From an uncultured Aquimarina sp. (GTDB lineage Bacteria; Bacteroidota; Bacteroidia; Flavobacteriales; Flavobacteriaceae): a stretch of DNA of 64,000 nucleotides. Position 1 is the first letter of the stretch, and every line of letters begins with the position of its first letter. The stretch is from the NCBI GenBank assembly GCA_947498775.1, contig CANMLL010000008.1, positions 62,001 through 126,000 of the forward strand, given 5' to 3'. The position numbers and the translations under genes are program-made. Below the pieces are notes generated by a model that was not told the origin of the DNA, did no database searches, and worked only from the letters and a program-made list of their open reading frames with translations. Shown here piece after piece: positions 8,499 through 18,149 of the stretch.

Positions 8499-9190
8499 TG
8501 AATACCAATAAATTTAAAGAATTTATAGAACAATTATCGCAGGGTTTTACCCCCGTGGTATCTTCAAGATTTTCAGAAGAAGATTATTTGGCTATTGATT
8601 TGTGTGAAGATAATCAAGAACTCAATCATATAAATGTTTCTTCTTCTAGTGCATTCGATGAATATATTTCTGGGTATTTATACAAAAACGAAGCTAAAGT
8701 AGCCTATGGAGGTTATAATGAGGTGCGAGGTATTTATCGAAGAAGTTCACATTTTAATAAGCAAGATCCAGAAACTGAACGAAACATTCATCTGGGATTG
8801 GATATTTGGTGCGATGCAGGAATAGAAATTCTTGCTCCACTAGACGGAAGTATTCATAGTTTTCAAAATAATGATAATTATGGAGATTATGGTCCCACAA
8901 TTATTTTGGAGCACACGATAACCGAGTTTACATTTTATACGCTTTATGGTCATTTAAGTTTAGAATCACTTTCGGTACTACAAATCGATCAAAAAGTAAA
9001 AAAAGGGCAAGTGATAGCAGCACTGGGAGATGCAATGGTAAATGGCGATTATGCTCCTCATTTACACTTTCAGATTATTAGGGATTTACAGGGAAATATT
9101 GGTGATTATCCTGGAGTTTCTAATAAAAAAGATTTAGAATTTTATCTTCAAAATTGCCCAGACCCGAATCTTTTACTGAAAATAGAGTAG
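8498..9190 (+). CDS. M23-family (LytM) metallopeptidase domain protein without signal peptide
   Basis: A 230-residue protein whose C-terminal half is an M23 fold. The zinc-binding HLGLD is near residue 97 and HLHF near residue 188, with YGHLS between them (the extra histidine of LytM enzymes). The active-site set is complete, so it could cut peptidoglycan cross-links. No signal peptide or membrane segment is seen, which is unusual for this family, and the gene is coupled to a monooxygenase. It may act on a cytoplasmic substrate or have another role. Confidence 0.85.
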   Translation: MNTNKFKEFIEQLSQGFTPVVSSRFSEEDYLAIDLCEDNQELNHINVSSSSAFDEYISGYLYKNEAKVAYGGYNEVRGIYRRSSHFNKQDPETERNIHLGLDIWCDAGIEILAPLDGSIHSFQNNDNYGDYGPTIILEHTITEFTFYTLYGHLSLESLSVLQIDQKVKKGQVIAALGDAMVNGDYAPHLHFQIIRDLQGNIGDYPGVSNKKDLEFYLQNCPDPNLLLKIE

Positions 9191-9766
9191 CTATTCATTA
9201 AGAATTTCCTGCAAAGTGTATTGATCTCCTTCTCCATGAATAAATAGGCCTGTTATTTGCTCTTTATTTTCAATTTTGGTAGCCAATTCATCACATAGGT
9301 CTCTGCAGCTAAGTGTTATTTCAGAATTAGCGAATGCATAATTGGTACCGTCTGTATTCACCCAATTAATAAACTCTCCGTCTTGTCGATTAAGTGTTAA
9401 CCGAACTTTAAATTGCGTTTCTGAGGGTACTGCAGTTTTGGATAGTATGTTTAATAAAGTAGTTTTAGTACTAGGCCCGTCTGCCGGAGGATTTTCTATC
9501 TCGGTGATACGCACTTCGAGATCATATATAAATTCTAACTCATATTCAAAACCTTCAATAGTTACAGATGAAGGATAAAATGTATCTCCGCCAATCTCAT
9601 CATCTCTTTGTATTGCTATTGTAGTTGCAGGAGTACCAAAAAATGACACAAATGTTGTGTCCTTAAAATGATTCACTCTAATGGTAGTGATTTCAGAATT
9701 ATCGTCATCGCTACAAGAAGAAAATAATAAAGAAAAGATTAGGAGTGTATAAAAAGAGTATTTCAT
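9191..9766 (-). CDS. hypothetical lipoprotein
   Basis: A 191-residue protein with a signal peptide and lipobox ending at Cys18 (LLFSSC), followed by a short Asp-rich tether. The body is predicted beta-rich with two later cysteines (SCRDLC). I do not recognise the family. It is convergent with the M23 gene with no base between the two stop codons (tag at 9188-9190 and cta at 9191-9193). A terminator-like hairpin lies just upstream at 9791-9823. Confidence 0.75.
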   Translation of the reverse strand: MKYSFYTLLIFSLLFSSCSDDDNSEITTIRVNHFKDTTFVSFFGTPATTIAIQRDDEIGGDTFYPSSVTIEGFEYELEFIYDLEVRITEIENPPADGPSTKTTLLNILSKTAVPSETQFKVRLTLNRQDGEFINWVNTDGTNYAFANSEITLSCRDLCDELATKIENKEQITGLFIHGEGDQYTLQEILNE

Positions 9767-9790
9767 GATCTATGTTTTTGTAATAGGATC

Positions 9791-9823
9791 AAAAAAAACC
9801 GAAGGGTTGCTTCAGGTTTTTTT
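9791..9823 (-). terminator. terminator for secA (also terminator-like on + strand)
   Basis: Stem AACCgAAG / CTTcaGGTT flanked by an A run on the left and a T run on the right. On the minus strand the T run follows the stem, so it would end transcripts coming from secA after they cross the hairpin block at 9842-10021. Confidence 0.75.
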
Positions 9824-9841
9824 ATTGTTCTCAGATTTGGG

Positions 9842-10021
9842 TTCAAAACCCTGCAATTTTATTGCAGCACTTTAGTACTGCGAAAAAATCTGTTTTTCAA
9901 TACTGTTACTAGTTAAAAGTTATCTGTCTGTCATCCATCCCTAGACCAAATAACTTTTAACAAGTAACAAAAAGCAATGTATTGCGTATCAAAACCCCAG
10001 CACTTGCAGTGCAGGGTGGTT
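9842..10021. repeat. nested hairpin block between secA and the lipoprotein gene
   Basis: About 180 bp of non-coding DNA made of nested inverted repeats. It has ctgcaat/attgcag at 9851-9867; a 20-bp arm at 9904-9923 pairing 19 of 20 with 9950-9969 around a 26-nt loop; gcaat/attgc at 9974-9985; and outer parts (AAACCCTGCA on the left, TGCAGGGTGGTTT on the right) that can also pair. No ORF. It could be a repeat element or a structured RNA in the 3' region of the secA transcript. Confidence 0.6.
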
Positions 10022-10047
10022 TAGTTATTTTATAGAATTACTGACTC

Positions 10048-13000
10048 TTATTCATTTACAAGTACCCACTCTCCTTTTTCAATTAATGGAATGGCTTGTT
10101 TGTATTTCATGGTTTTGTTTTCTCCACTCATTACATGTTTGATGGTAACTCTGTCATTACGACCAATTTTTGGTTGTTCGCGTACAATGGTTTCTGTTAC
10201 CTGAGGTCTTCCCTGTGTTTGCCCGGCAGCTCTGCTTTGCGCAGCGCGTTCGTCCATATTCGGAATTTCTTCTTTGGAGGTCTCCAGTTTTTCTTTTCGA
10301 CGTACCTGGCGAGCTTCAGAAATATCTTGAGTATTACCAGTGGGTAGTTCTCCTTTAAACAAAAAAGAGATAACATCCTTATTTACATCTTCGATCATGG
10401 CCTTGAACAATTCAAAGGCCTCAAATTTGTATATCAATAAAGGATCTTTTTGCTCATGAACTGCCAATTGTACACTTTGTTTTAACTCATCCATTTTACG
10501 TAGATGAGTTTTCCAGGCATCATCGATAATAGCAAGAGTAATATTCTTTTCGAAGTCGGTAATTAGTTGTTTCCCTTCAGACTCGTATGCTTTTTCAAGA
10601 TTAGTAGCGACATTGATACTTTTTACGCCATCAGTAAACGGAACCAGAATTCTTTCATATTTACTCGAAGGATCTTCATAAACTTGCTTTATTACCGGGT
10701 AAGCAGTTTCTGCATTGCGCTTCATCTTATCCTGATAATGCTCATAGGCGGCTTTGTAGACTTCACCTGTAATCTTTTGAGCATCCATTTTTTCAAACTC
10801 TTCTTCAGAAACCGGGCTACTCATAGAGAAATAGCGTATCAATTCAAATTCGAAGTTTTTAAAGTCCTGAGCGACTTTATTTCCTTCTACAATTACTTCT
10901 GAAGTATCGTAGATCATATTTGCAATATCCACACGTAAACGTTCTCCAAACAGGGCATGATAGCGACGTTTATATACTACTTCACGTTGTGCGTTCATCA
11001 CATCATCATATTCAAGTAATCGCTTACGAACTCCAAAGTTGTTTTCTTCTACTTTTTTCTGTGCACGTTCGATAGATTTTGAGATCATAGAATGTTGAAT
11101 AACTTCACCTTCTTTAAGCCCCATTCTATCCATCATTTTGGCGATACGTTCTGATCCAAAAAGACGCATTAAGTTATCTTCAAGAGATGCATAAAACTGT
11201 GAACTTCCTGGATCTCCCTGTCGACCTGCACGACCACGCAGCTGTCTATCGACACGACGAGAATCGTGTCGTTCGGTACCTACAATAGCAAGACCACCTG
11301 CTGCTTTTACTTCGTCTGATAACTTAATATCTGTACCACGACCTGCCATGTTTGTTGCGATGGTAACCATCCCGGTGTTACCAGCTTCAGCAACGATATC
11401 AGCTTCTTTTTTATGTAATTTTGCATTCAGTACATTATGAGGTACTTTACGAATCGTAAGCATTCTGCTTAATAATTCAGAAATCTCTACAGAGGTAGTA
11501 CCAATTAGCACGGGCCTGCCTGCATTAGATAATTCGGTTACCTCTTCGATAACAGCATTGTATTTTTCACGTTTGGTTTTGTATACCAAATCCTCTCTAT
11601 CGTGTCTTGCAATTGGTCTGTTGGTAGGGATCTCTACCACATCAAGTTTGTAGATTTCCCATAACTCACCTGCTTCAGTTACTGCAGTACCGGTCATCCC
11701 TGATAATTTGCCGTACATTCTGAAATAATTCTGAAGTGTTACGGTAGCAAAAGTTTGTGTTGCATCCTCGATCTTTACATTTTCTTTGGCTTCAATAGCC
11801 TGATGAAGTCCATCACTATAACGACGACCATCCATAATACGACCTGTCTGCTCATCAACAATTTTTACTTTGTTGTCCATCACTACATATTCTATATCTT
11901 TTTCAAACAAAGAGTATGCTTTAAGTAACTGGCGCAGGGTATGGATTCGTTCACTTTTTACACTATAATCTCTAAAAAGCTCTTCTTTTTTATCGGCTTC
12001 TTCTTCTTTAGATAACTCTAAGCCTTCAATTTTAGCGATTTCCATACCTATCTGAGGTAAAACAAAGAAATCAGGATCATCCTTTCCAGAAAGATACTCT
12101 ACACCTTTATCAGTAAGATCGATTTGGTTATTTTTTTCTTCTATTACATAGTACAGATCTGCATCAATTTTATGCATCTCACGGTTATTATCCTGCATAT
12201 AGAAGTTTTCTGTTTTCTGAAGTAACAGTTTTACGCCTTCTTCACTCAAAAACTTGATTAAAGCTTTATTTTTTGGAATTCCTCGATATACCTGTAGTAA
12301 TTTGAAACCACCTTCTTTGGTATCTCCTTCTTTGATTAATTTTTTGGCTTCTGCCAGAACCGTAGTAAGATATTTTTGCTGTACAGAAACGATATCGGCA
12401 ATTTTAGGTTTTAACTCATCAAATTCATGAATATCTCCTTTTGGAATAGGCCCTGAAATAATTAATGGGGTACGTGCATCATCAATTAAAACGGAGTCTA
12501 CTTCATCTATAATTGCATAATTATGTGGTCGTTGTACTAAATCTTCTGGGGCATGTGACATATTATCACGTAAATAATCAAAACCAAATTCGTTATTAGT
12601 ACCGTATGTAACGTCTGCATTATAAGCGGCTCTACGTTCTGCAGAGTTAGGTCTGTGATTATCGATACAATCTACCGTAAGACCATGAAACTGAAACAAC
12701 GGTGCCATCCATTCACTATCACGACGAGCAAGATAATCGTTTACCGTCACGAGATGAACCCCATTACCCGACAAAGCATTTAAGTACACTGGCAGAGTAG
12801 CAACCAGGGTTTTTCCTTCACCAGTCTGCATTTCAGCTATTTTACCCTCATGCATTGCAACACCACCAATCAGCTGAACGTCATAATGAATCATATCCCA
12901 TTTTACTTCTTTACCGGCAGCATCCCAACTTGTCGACCAAATAGCTTTATCCTCATCTAAGGTTATATAATCTTTTAAACCAGAAAGCTCTCGGTCATAA

Positions 13001-13404
13001 GTAGAGGCGGTAACTTCGATAAATTCGTTGTTGGCAAAGCGCGTAGCGGTCTCTTTCACTACCGCAAAGGCTTCAGGGAGAATATCATCTAAAGCTTTTT
13101 CTGTAGCTTCATAAGCTTCGTCTTTCAGTGTATCGATTTCCACATAGATATCTTCTTTTCTATCGATATCTTCAACGGTATTGACTTCTTGTTTGAGTTG
13201 TTCAATTTTATTATTAATAGGAGCACGAGCTTGACTTATTTTATCCTTAAACGAAACAGTTTTAGCTCTTAATTCATCATTAGAAAGCGCTTCGATTGCT
13301 TTTGCAGCTTGTTTTATCAATTCAACTTTTGGTTGAATTTCTTTTATATCTTTTTTGGATTTATCTCCAACAAATGCTTTTAATACAGAATCTAAAATTC
13401 CCAT
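10048..13404 (-). CDS. secA: preprotein translocase ATPase SecA
   Basis: A 1,118-residue SecA, the ATPase that drives proteins through SecYEG. It has Walker A MQTGEGKT (about residue 188), the DEAD-like motif [20 protein letters not shown], the [22 protein letters not shown] region, and GTDIKL and [12 protein letters not shown] of the second nucleotide-binding fold. The helical scaffold and wing domains follow. The length matches Bacteroidetes SecA, which carries inserts relative to the 901-residue E. coli protein. The C-terminus lacks the usual Cys-rich zinc motif. Single gene with its own terminator. Confidence 0.98.
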   Translation of the reverse strand: MGILDSVLKAFVGDKSKKDIKEIQPKVELIKQAAKAIEALSNDELRAKTVSFKDKISQARAPINNKIEQLKQEVNTVEDIDRKEDIYVEIDTLKDEAYEATEKALDDILPEAFAVVKETATRFANNEFIEVTASTYDRELSGLKDYITLDEDKAIWSTSWDAAGKEVKWDMIHYDVQLIGGVAMHEGKIAEMQTGEGKTLVATLPVYLNALSGNGVHLVTVNDYLARRDSEWMAPLFQFHGLTVDCIDNHRPNSAERRAAYNADVTYGTNNEFGFDYLRDNMSHAPEDLVQRPHNYAIIDEVDSVLIDDARTPLIISGPIPKGDIHEFDELKPKIADIVSVQQKYLTTVLAEAKKLIKEGDTKEGGFKLLQVYRGIPKNKALIKFLSEEGVKLLLQKTENFYMQDNNREMHKIDADLYYVIEEKNNQIDLTDKGVEYLSGKDDPDFFVLPQIGMEIAKIEGLELSKEEEADKKEELFRDYSVKSERIHTLRQLLKAYSLFEKDIEYVVMDNKVKIVDEQTGRIMDGRRYSDGLHQAIEAKENVKIEDATQTFATVTLQNYFRMYGKLSGMTGTAVTEAGELWEIYKLDVVEIPTNRPIARHDREDLVYKTKREKYNAVIEEVTELSNAGRPVLIGTTSVEISELLSRMLTIRKVPHNVLNAKLHKKEADIVAEAGNTGMVTIATNMAGRGTDIKLSDEVKAAGGLAIVGTERHDSRRVDRQLRGRAGRQGDPGSSQFYASLEDNLMRLFGSERIAKMMDRMGLKEGEVIQHSMISKSIERAQKKVEENNFGVRKRLLEYDDVMNAQREVVYKRRYHALFGERLRVDIANMIYDTSEVIVEGNKVAQDFKNFEFELIRYFSMSSPVSEEEFEKMDAQKITGEVYKAAYEHYQDKMKRNAETAYPVIKQVYEDPSSKYERILVPFTDGVKSINVATNLEKAYESEGKQLITDFEKNITLAIIDDAWKTHLRKMDELKQSVQLAVHEQKDPLLIYKFEAFELFKAMIEDVNKDVISFLFKGELPTGNTQDISEARQVRRKEKLETSKEEIPNMDERAAQSRAAGQTQGRPQVTETIVREQPKIGRNDRVTIKHVMSGENKTMKYKQAIPLIEKGEWVLVNE

Positions 13405-13429
13405 GATTTATGGTTATGTGTTTAATGAG

Positions 13430-13589
13430 ATCGTAGTTTCATAAAGAAACAAACCGGGTAAACCTCTTTTTGGGTAACCTTCAGGCCAAATCCCAATTAT
13501 GGGACTTGTAGTTATCTCAGGACCTAAGCGGTCATAATTATACAATACTTAGCACTATAAATAGTGCGTAAAGGTGACGTAATTTACGC
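13430..13589. other. structured leader region upstream of secA
   Basis: The 230-bp gap between secA and the DUF2795 gene has two adjacent hairpins: a perfect gcactat/atagtgc palindrome at 13552-13567 and gcgtaaa/tttacgc at 13566-13589. Nearer to secA come repeated gggtaa-type motifs and cccaattatggg. On the minus strand a TATAATTATG stretch could be a -7 element, giving a leader of about 130 nt. Whether the RNA folds or regulates is unknown. Confidence 0.35.
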
Positions 13590-13617
13590 AAAAAAAAAGC
13601 CTCTTGCGAGACTTTTA
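13590..13617 (-). terminator. terminator of the DUF2795 gene
   Basis: On the minus strand, stem AGTCTC / GAGGCT with a GCAA-type loop followed by a run of nine T, 18 bp after the DUF2795 stop codon. Confidence 0.8.
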
Positions 13618-13634
13618 ATACTATTTCAATATTT

Positions 13635-13856
13635 TTAATATTCATCCTCATTCCAAAGATAATCTTCGTCTGTAGGATAGTCTGGCCATATTTCTTCTAT
13701 AGAGTCATATGAATCTCCTTCATCTTCAATTGCTTGCAGGTTTTCTACAACCTCTAGAGGTGCTCCAGTACGAATTGCGTAATCTATTAATTCGTCTTTT
13801 GTAGCTGGCCAAGGCGCATCACTTAAATATGATGCTAATTCTAAAGTCCAATACAT
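13635..13856 (-). CDS. DUF2795 domain protein
   Basis: A 73-residue acidic protein matching DUF2795: YWTLELASYLSDAPWPATKDELIDYA at the start, IRTGAPLEVVENLQ in the middle and an acidic tail. Members are small, soluble and widely conserved in Bacteroidetes; the function is unknown. It sits upstream of secA on the same strand but is separated from it by a terminator, so it is probably transcribed alone. Confidence 0.88.
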   Translation of the reverse strand: MYWTLELASYLSDAPWPATKDELIDYAIRTGAPLEVVENLQAIEDEGDSYDSIEEIWPDYPTDEDYLWNEDEY

Positions 13857-13992
13857 ATGTTTACTGGTTTATTTTTTGCAAAAATAATTTTTTAGTTTAA
13901 AAAGTCAAGTAAAAAATTAATTATTTAATCAATAATTATAAGAACGTGATTTTTCGGGGTTTTCCCTTACCGATTTTATAGCGAACAAATTT

Positions 13993-14568
13993 TTATGAAT
14001 TCTTTGCAGGAATCCATTTTATTTCATCTGCTTGTAGATCGAATGACAACTTTCGTGCCAGTACAAAAAGATAGTCAGATAGTCGATTTAAATACTGCAA
14101 GGTGGTTTCCTCAAAAGGGGCTATTTCATAAAGGGCTGTGGCCAGGCGCTCTGCTCGGCGACATACACAACGAGCAATGTGACAGAATGACACAGTTTGG
14201 TGCCCTCCTGGTAGTACAAAATGTGTCATTGGCGGTAACAATTCGTTCATCCTATCGATTTCTTTTTCGAGTAATAAGATATCTTCTTCAGCAATAGTGG
14301 GGATATTTAATCTTTTTTTGCCGTTTTTAAGAATTGCTTTTTCTGGATCTGTAGCTAATACTGCTCCTACTGTAAAAAGCTTATCTTGTATATTGATCAA
14401 GACTTTTTTACTAAGCTCGTCAATTTTTTGATCCCTTATCAAACCAATATGAGAGTTTAATTCGTCAACAGTACCATAACTCTCAATTCTAACATGATGT
14501 TTAGGAACTCGGGTTCCTCCAAATAGCGCAGTTCTACCTTTATCACCTGTTTTTGTATATATTTTCAT
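13993..14568 (-). CDS. PduO-type cob(I)alamin adenosyltransferase
   Basis: A 191-residue ATP:cob(I)alamin adenosyltransferase, which makes adenosylcobalamin. Diagnostic stretches are KIYTKTGDKGRTALFGG at the N-terminus (ATP binding), YGTVDELNSHIG, and RCVCRRAERL in the C-terminal helix. The enzyme would feed methylmalonyl-CoA mutase, which fits with meaB at the window edge. The start ATG at 14566-14568 gives the usual family N-terminus. It follows a 56-residue membrane protein gene by 21 bp and may be co-transcribed with it. Confidence 0.95.
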   Translation of the reverse strand: MKIYTKTGDKGRTALFGGTRVPKHHVRIESYGTVDELNSHIGLIRDQKIDELSKKVLINIQDKLFTVGAVLATDPEKAILKNGKKRLNIPTIAEEDILLLEKEIDRMNELLPPMTHFVLPGGHQTVSFCHIARCVCRRAERLATALYEIAPFEETTLQYLNRLSDYLFVLARKLSFDLQADEIKWIPAKNS

Positions 14569-14589
14569 TACGATTTCTTTTTTTTTGTG

Positions 14590-14760
14590 CTATTTATTCT
14601 TCTTTTTCTTTTCCATATAATTTTTTCTGAAATTACGCTTACCACGATCATATAAGCTTCGCTTATTCCGTTTGGTGTTCCAGGAAACGGCTATAAATAA
14701 TATAGCAATTCCTATAACCATCAAAATGAGTTGGGTTTCTTCAGAAAGTGAGTCAAACAT
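14590..14760 (-). CDS. small membrane protein
   Basis: A 56-residue ORF (ATG at 14758-14760, TAG at 14590-14592) with one hydrophobic helix, about residues 10-26 (QLILMVIGIAILFIAVSW), followed by a very basic tail that ends in repeated Lys. The positive-inside rule puts the tail in the cytoplasm. It lies 21 bp upstream of the cobalamin adenosyltransferase gene on the same strand. The family is not named here, but the ORF, spacing and composition look real. Confidence 0.65.
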   Translation of the reverse strand: MFDSLSEETQLILMVIGIAILFIAVSWNTKRNKRSLYDRGKRNFRKNYMEKKKKNK

Positions 14761-14851
14761 TATTTTTGCTTTTAAAGTAAAAGTAGAAAAATGCTTTCAA
14801 TTGTTTAATAATATAACTAGACTATTTTAAACAGATCTTCACTAAAAATGC

Positions 14852-14859
14852 TAAATTTG
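14852..14859 (+). promoter_or_regulatory. -7 promoter element of recR
   Basis: TAAATTTG matches the Bacteroidetes -7 consensus TAnnTTTG exactly and ends only 7 bp before the recR ATG (14867). If it is used, the transcript would begin at or next to the start codon. No clear -33 element is seen at the normal distance. Confidence 0.5.
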
Positions 14860-14866
14860 TTGCGCT

Positions 14867-15487
14867 ATGGATTTTTCTTCAAAATTATTGGAAAATGCAG
14901 TGTACGAAATGTCGCAGTTGCCTGGGATAGGGAAACGTACAGCATTGCGATTGGTGTTACATCTATTAAGGCAACCTAAGACACAGACCGATCATTTGGT
15001 TACTGCATTAGGAACATTGCGCAATGAGATCAAGTTTTGTAAGAAATGTCATAGTATTAGTGATAAGGATATCTGTGATATTTGTAGTAATCTTAATCGA
15101 TATCAGGATATCATTTGTGTCGTTGAAGATATACGAGATGTAATGGCTATTGAGAGTACAGGTCAATATCGAGGGGTATACCATGTATTAGGTGGTAAGA
15201 TAAGTCCTCTAGATGGTATTGGGCCACAAGATTTAAATATAAGTTCTTTAATAGAGAAAGCTAAATCAGAACCAGTAAAGGAGTTGATATTTGCACTTAG
15301 TGCCACTATGGAAGGAGATACTACTAATTTTTATATGTATAAGCAGATAGAGGGGGTGGATGTTAAGACATCTACTATAGCCAGAGGGATTAGTGTTAAT
15401 GATGAGCTTGAATATGCCGATGAGGTTACTTTGGGAAGAAGTATAGTGAATCGAATTCCTTTTGAAAATGCTTTAAAAAATGGCTAA
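14867..15487 (+). CDS. recR: recombination mediator RecR
   Basis: A 206-residue RecR, which works with RecF and RecO to load RecA on gapped DNA. It has the N-terminal helix-hairpin-helix ([12 protein letters not shown], residues 18-29), a four-cysteine zinc finger (C58, C61, C70, C73) and a Toprim domain from about residue 80 to 175 ([13 protein letters not shown]). The length is typical of the family. The next gene begins 27 bp downstream and is probably co-transcribed. Confidence 0.97.
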   Translation: MDFSSKLLENAVYEMSQLPGIGKRTALRLVLHLLRQPKTQTDHLVTALGTLRNEIKFCKKCHSISDKDICDICSNLNRYQDIICVVEDIRDVMAIESTGQYRGVYHVLGGKISPLDGIGPQDLNISSLIEKAKSEPVKELIFALSATMEGDTTNFYMYKQIEGVDVKTSTIARGISVNDELEYADEVTLGRSIVNRIPFENALKNG

Positions 15488-15514
15488 TTGTTAAAAAAGT
15501 AAAGAACGGACCTT

Positions 15515-16642
15515 CTGAAATTATCCATCATCATAGTAAGTTATAATGTTCGTTATTTCCTAGAACAATGTTTGCTTAGTTTAAAAGAAGCAACTTCTTT
15601 TGTTGCATCCGAGGTTATTGTGGTAGACAATAATTCTGAAGATGAGAGTTGTACAATGATAAAAGAACATTTTCCTGAGGTAATTCTTATAGAAAACAAG
15701 ATTAATAATGGTTTTGGAAAAGCTAATAATCAAGGGATCACACTAACCAAAGGAGAATACATATGCTTTCTTAATCCAGATACTATAGTTCCTCCTAAGG
15801 TATTTGTCGAAATTATTGATAAAGCAGAACGGTTACCAAATGCTGGTTTGCTAGGCCCCAGGTTGATAAATGGAGTTGGAGATTATCTTCACGAAAGCAA
15901 GCGTAATATACCTTCTCCTTTAACATCTTTAAGACGACTTTTTGGAATCAAATTAGGGCATGTAAAAAATTATTATGCAGATCACGTACCTTCAAAAAAT
16001 ATTGGAGATGTAGATGTACTGGTTGGTGCTTTTATGCTGGTAAAGAAAGAAAAGTACCTTTTTGTTGGTGCGTTTGACGAAAACTATTTCATGTATGGCG
16101 AAGATATAGATCTATCTTATCGGTTTAAAAAAATGGGATTTCAAAATTATTATATAGGCACCGTAACTGCAGTTCATTATAGGGGTGAGAGTACAGATCG
16201 AAACGCAGTTTATGTTAGACGGTTTTATAGTGCGATGCGCTTATTTTATAAAAAACACTTTAGAAGTAATTTTATTTTGGATTTCATGGTTTTGATAGCG
16301 ATTCGTTTGGTATCCATTGTTCAATCATTTAAGAATTTTGAAAAGAAAAAGAAAGAGATAGCGAAGTACTATTTAGTTTCTGAAGATAAGGATTTAAGGC
16401 ATAGATTAAGATTAAAATTGAATAAAAAAGTGGAGATTCTAAGAGTGATAACAAAGGAAGATTTGGGGGATACAAATATCGAGATTATCTTTGATAACAA
16501 TTTTTTGAGTTTTAAAGAGATTATTACTCAAATGCAAGTAGTGAGAAAAGACAATATAACCTTTAAGATAATACCTCAAGATTGCACCTATATGGTGGGG
16601 AGCAATTTCAGTGACGGGAGAGGGGAAACAATATTATTTTAA
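15515..16642 (+). CDS. family 2 glycosyltransferase (non-ATG start)
   Basis: A GT-A fold glycosyltransferase of about 375 residues. The N-terminal KLSIIIVSYNVRYFLEQCL is followed by VDNNSEDES, GFGKANNQG, FLNPDT (metal/nucleotide-sugar region) and the GAFDENYFMYGEDIDLSYR motif typical of rhamnosyl-type GT2 enzymes. The first in-frame TTG is at 15572, but it would remove the first strand. In-frame codons upstream run back to a stop at 15500-15502 with no ATG, GTG or TTG; CTG at 15515 gives the family N-terminus. The last 100 residues are an unrecognised tail. Probably involved in surface polysaccharide; sugar unknown. Confidence 0.85.
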   Translation: MKLSIIIVSYNVRYFLEQCLLSLKEATSFVASEVIVVDNNSEDESCTMIKEHFPEVILIENKINNGFGKANNQGITLTKGEYICFLNPDTIVPPKVFVEIIDKAERLPNAGLLGPRLINGVGDYLHESKRNIPSPLTSLRRLFGIKLGHVKNYYADHVPSKNIGDVDVLVGAFMLVKKEKYLFVGAFDENYFMYGEDIDLSYRFKKMGFQNYYIGTVTAVHYRGESTDRNAVYVRRFYSAMRLFYKKHFRSNFILDFMVLIAIRLVSIVQSFKNFEKKKKEIAKYYLVSEDKDLRHRLRLKLNKKVEILRVITKEDLGDTNIEIIFDNNFLSFKEIITQMQVVRKDNITFKIIPQDCTYMVGSNFSDGRGETILF

Positions 16643-16732
16643 ATAAACTTTAATAAAGAAAAGTTAATTTTTAAGCTTATTTTTAATTAAATTCGCAAAA
16701 TAGTTAACAAATAAACACTTTTGATTAAGGAT

Positions 16733-18070
16733 ATGGCAAAATTTGAGCTTAAGCTTCCAAAAATGGGTGAGAGTGTTGCAGAGGCAACAATAACAACCTG
16801 GTTAAAAGAGGTTGGGGATACAATCGAACTAGATGACGCAGTGGTAGAGATCGCAACAGATAAGGTAGATAGCGAGGTGCCTAGTGAGGTAGAAGGTGTT
16901 TTGGTTGAAAAACTTTTTGCTGTAGACGATGTAGTGCAGGTAGGGCAAACTATTGCGATAATCGAGACCGAAGGAGAAGGTATTGTCGATTCAAGCCCCT
17001 CAGAAACAACCACGCAAGTTGAAGAAATTCCTAAAGAAGCTATTGTTCTTGAAACACAAATGGCAGGAACTACAGAAGTTGCTTCGGGTGGTATAACAGA
17101 TTTTTCAGAGGGGAGTAAATTTTATTCTCCATTGGTTAAAAATATTGCTGCTACCGAGGGTGTTGCATTATCAGAATTAGAGGCTATTCCGGGCACAGGG
17201 AAGGATGGTCGTGTAACCAAAAATGATATCTTAAAATTTGTTGATGATCGCAAAAATGGTGCAGTTACCCCAGTTACAGAGCCTGCTAAACAAGAAGTTG
17301 CTCCTGTTGTAAAATCAGACAAAAAAGAAACTCCCAAAGCAGCACCTGTTGTGGTTTCTGGAGAGGACGAGATTATAGAGATGACCAGAATGGGGAAACT
17401 CATTGCGCATCACATGGTAGAGTCGGTGCAGACCTCTGCCCATGTACAATCCTTTATCGAAGCCGATGTAACCAATATATGGAATTGGAGAAAGAAGGTG
17501 AAAGGAGATTTCATGAAAAGAGAAGGAGAGAATCTTACGTTTACTCCAATTTTTATGGAAGCTGTGGCAAAAGCAATTAGAGATTTTCCGATGATCAATA
17601 TCTCAATATCTGGTGATACAGTTATCAAAAAGAAAAATATAAACCTGGGTATGGCAGCGGCATTATCCGATGGTAATTTAATTGTTCCGGTCATCAAAAA
17701 TGCGGATCAGTTAAATCTTGTGGGTATGACTAAAGCTGTAAACGATTTGGCAGGCCGTGCTCGTAATAATGCTTTAAAACCAGATGATATACAAGATGGA
17801 ACCTATACGGTAACTAATGTGGGTACTTTTGGTAGTATTATGGGAACACCAATTATAAATCAACCACAAGTAGCAATACTGGCTTTAGGAGCTATTCGAA
17901 AAGTACCAGCGGTAATCGAAACACCAGATGGAGACTTTATAGGAATTCGATACAAAATGTTCTTATCCCACTCTTATGATCACCGAGTTGTGAATGGAGC
18001 ATTAGGAGGGCAATTTGTGCAACGCGTAAAAGATTACTTAGAAGCTTTTGATGTAAATCGAGAGTTCTAA
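16733..18070 (+). CDS. 2-oxoacid dehydrogenase E2 (dihydrolipoyl acyltransferase)
   Basis: A 445-residue E2 subunit. It has a lipoyl domain with the lipoylated lysine in ATDKVDSE (about K44), a long linker, a peripheral-subunit-binding domain (about 128-170, SPLVKNIAATEGV) and a C-terminal catalytic domain. The ATG at 16733 (MAKFELKLPKMGES) is the family start. The sequence resembles branched-chain 2-oxoacid or unassigned flavobacterial E2. The catalytic motif reads DHRVVNG; the usual DHRxxDG aspartate is asparagine here. No E1 or E3 gene is adjacent. Confidence 0.92.
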   Translation: MAKFELKLPKMGESVAEATITTWLKEVGDTIELDDAVVEIATDKVDSEVPSEVEGVLVEKLFAVDDVVQVGQTIAIIETEGEGIVDSSPSETTTQVEEIPKEAIVLETQMAGTTEVASGGITDFSEGSKFYSPLVKNIAATEGVALSELEAIPGTGKDGRVTKNDILKFVDDRKNGAVTPVTEPAKQEVAPVVKSDKKETPKAAPVVVSGEDEIIEMTRMGKLIAHHMVESVQTSAHVQSFIEADVTNIWNWRKKVKGDFMKREGENLTFTPIFMEAVAKAIRDFPMINISISGDTVIKKKNINLGMAAALSDGNLIVPVIKNADQLNLVGMTKAVNDLAGRARNNALKPDDIQDGTYTVTNVGTFGSIMGTPIINQPQVAILALGAIRKVPAVIETPDGDFIGIRYKMFLSHSYDHRVVNGALGGQFVQRVKDYLEAFDVNREF

Positions 18071-18094
18071 AATCTATATACTAATAATAATTAC

Positions 18095-18120
18095 ACCACA
18101 GTTTAAAACTGTGGTTTTTT
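18095..18120 (+). terminator. terminator of the E2 gene
   Basis: Perfect stem ACCACAGTTT / AAACTGTGGT followed by a T run, 24 bp after the E2 stop codon. Confidence 0.85.
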
Positions 18121-18149
18121 GTTTACATGGTGTTATAAGTTTATTTGTT

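Noticed and set aside
10567..10902. A 111-codon ORF antisense to secA
   Set aside because: Fully inside secA; composition is that of a shadow frame.
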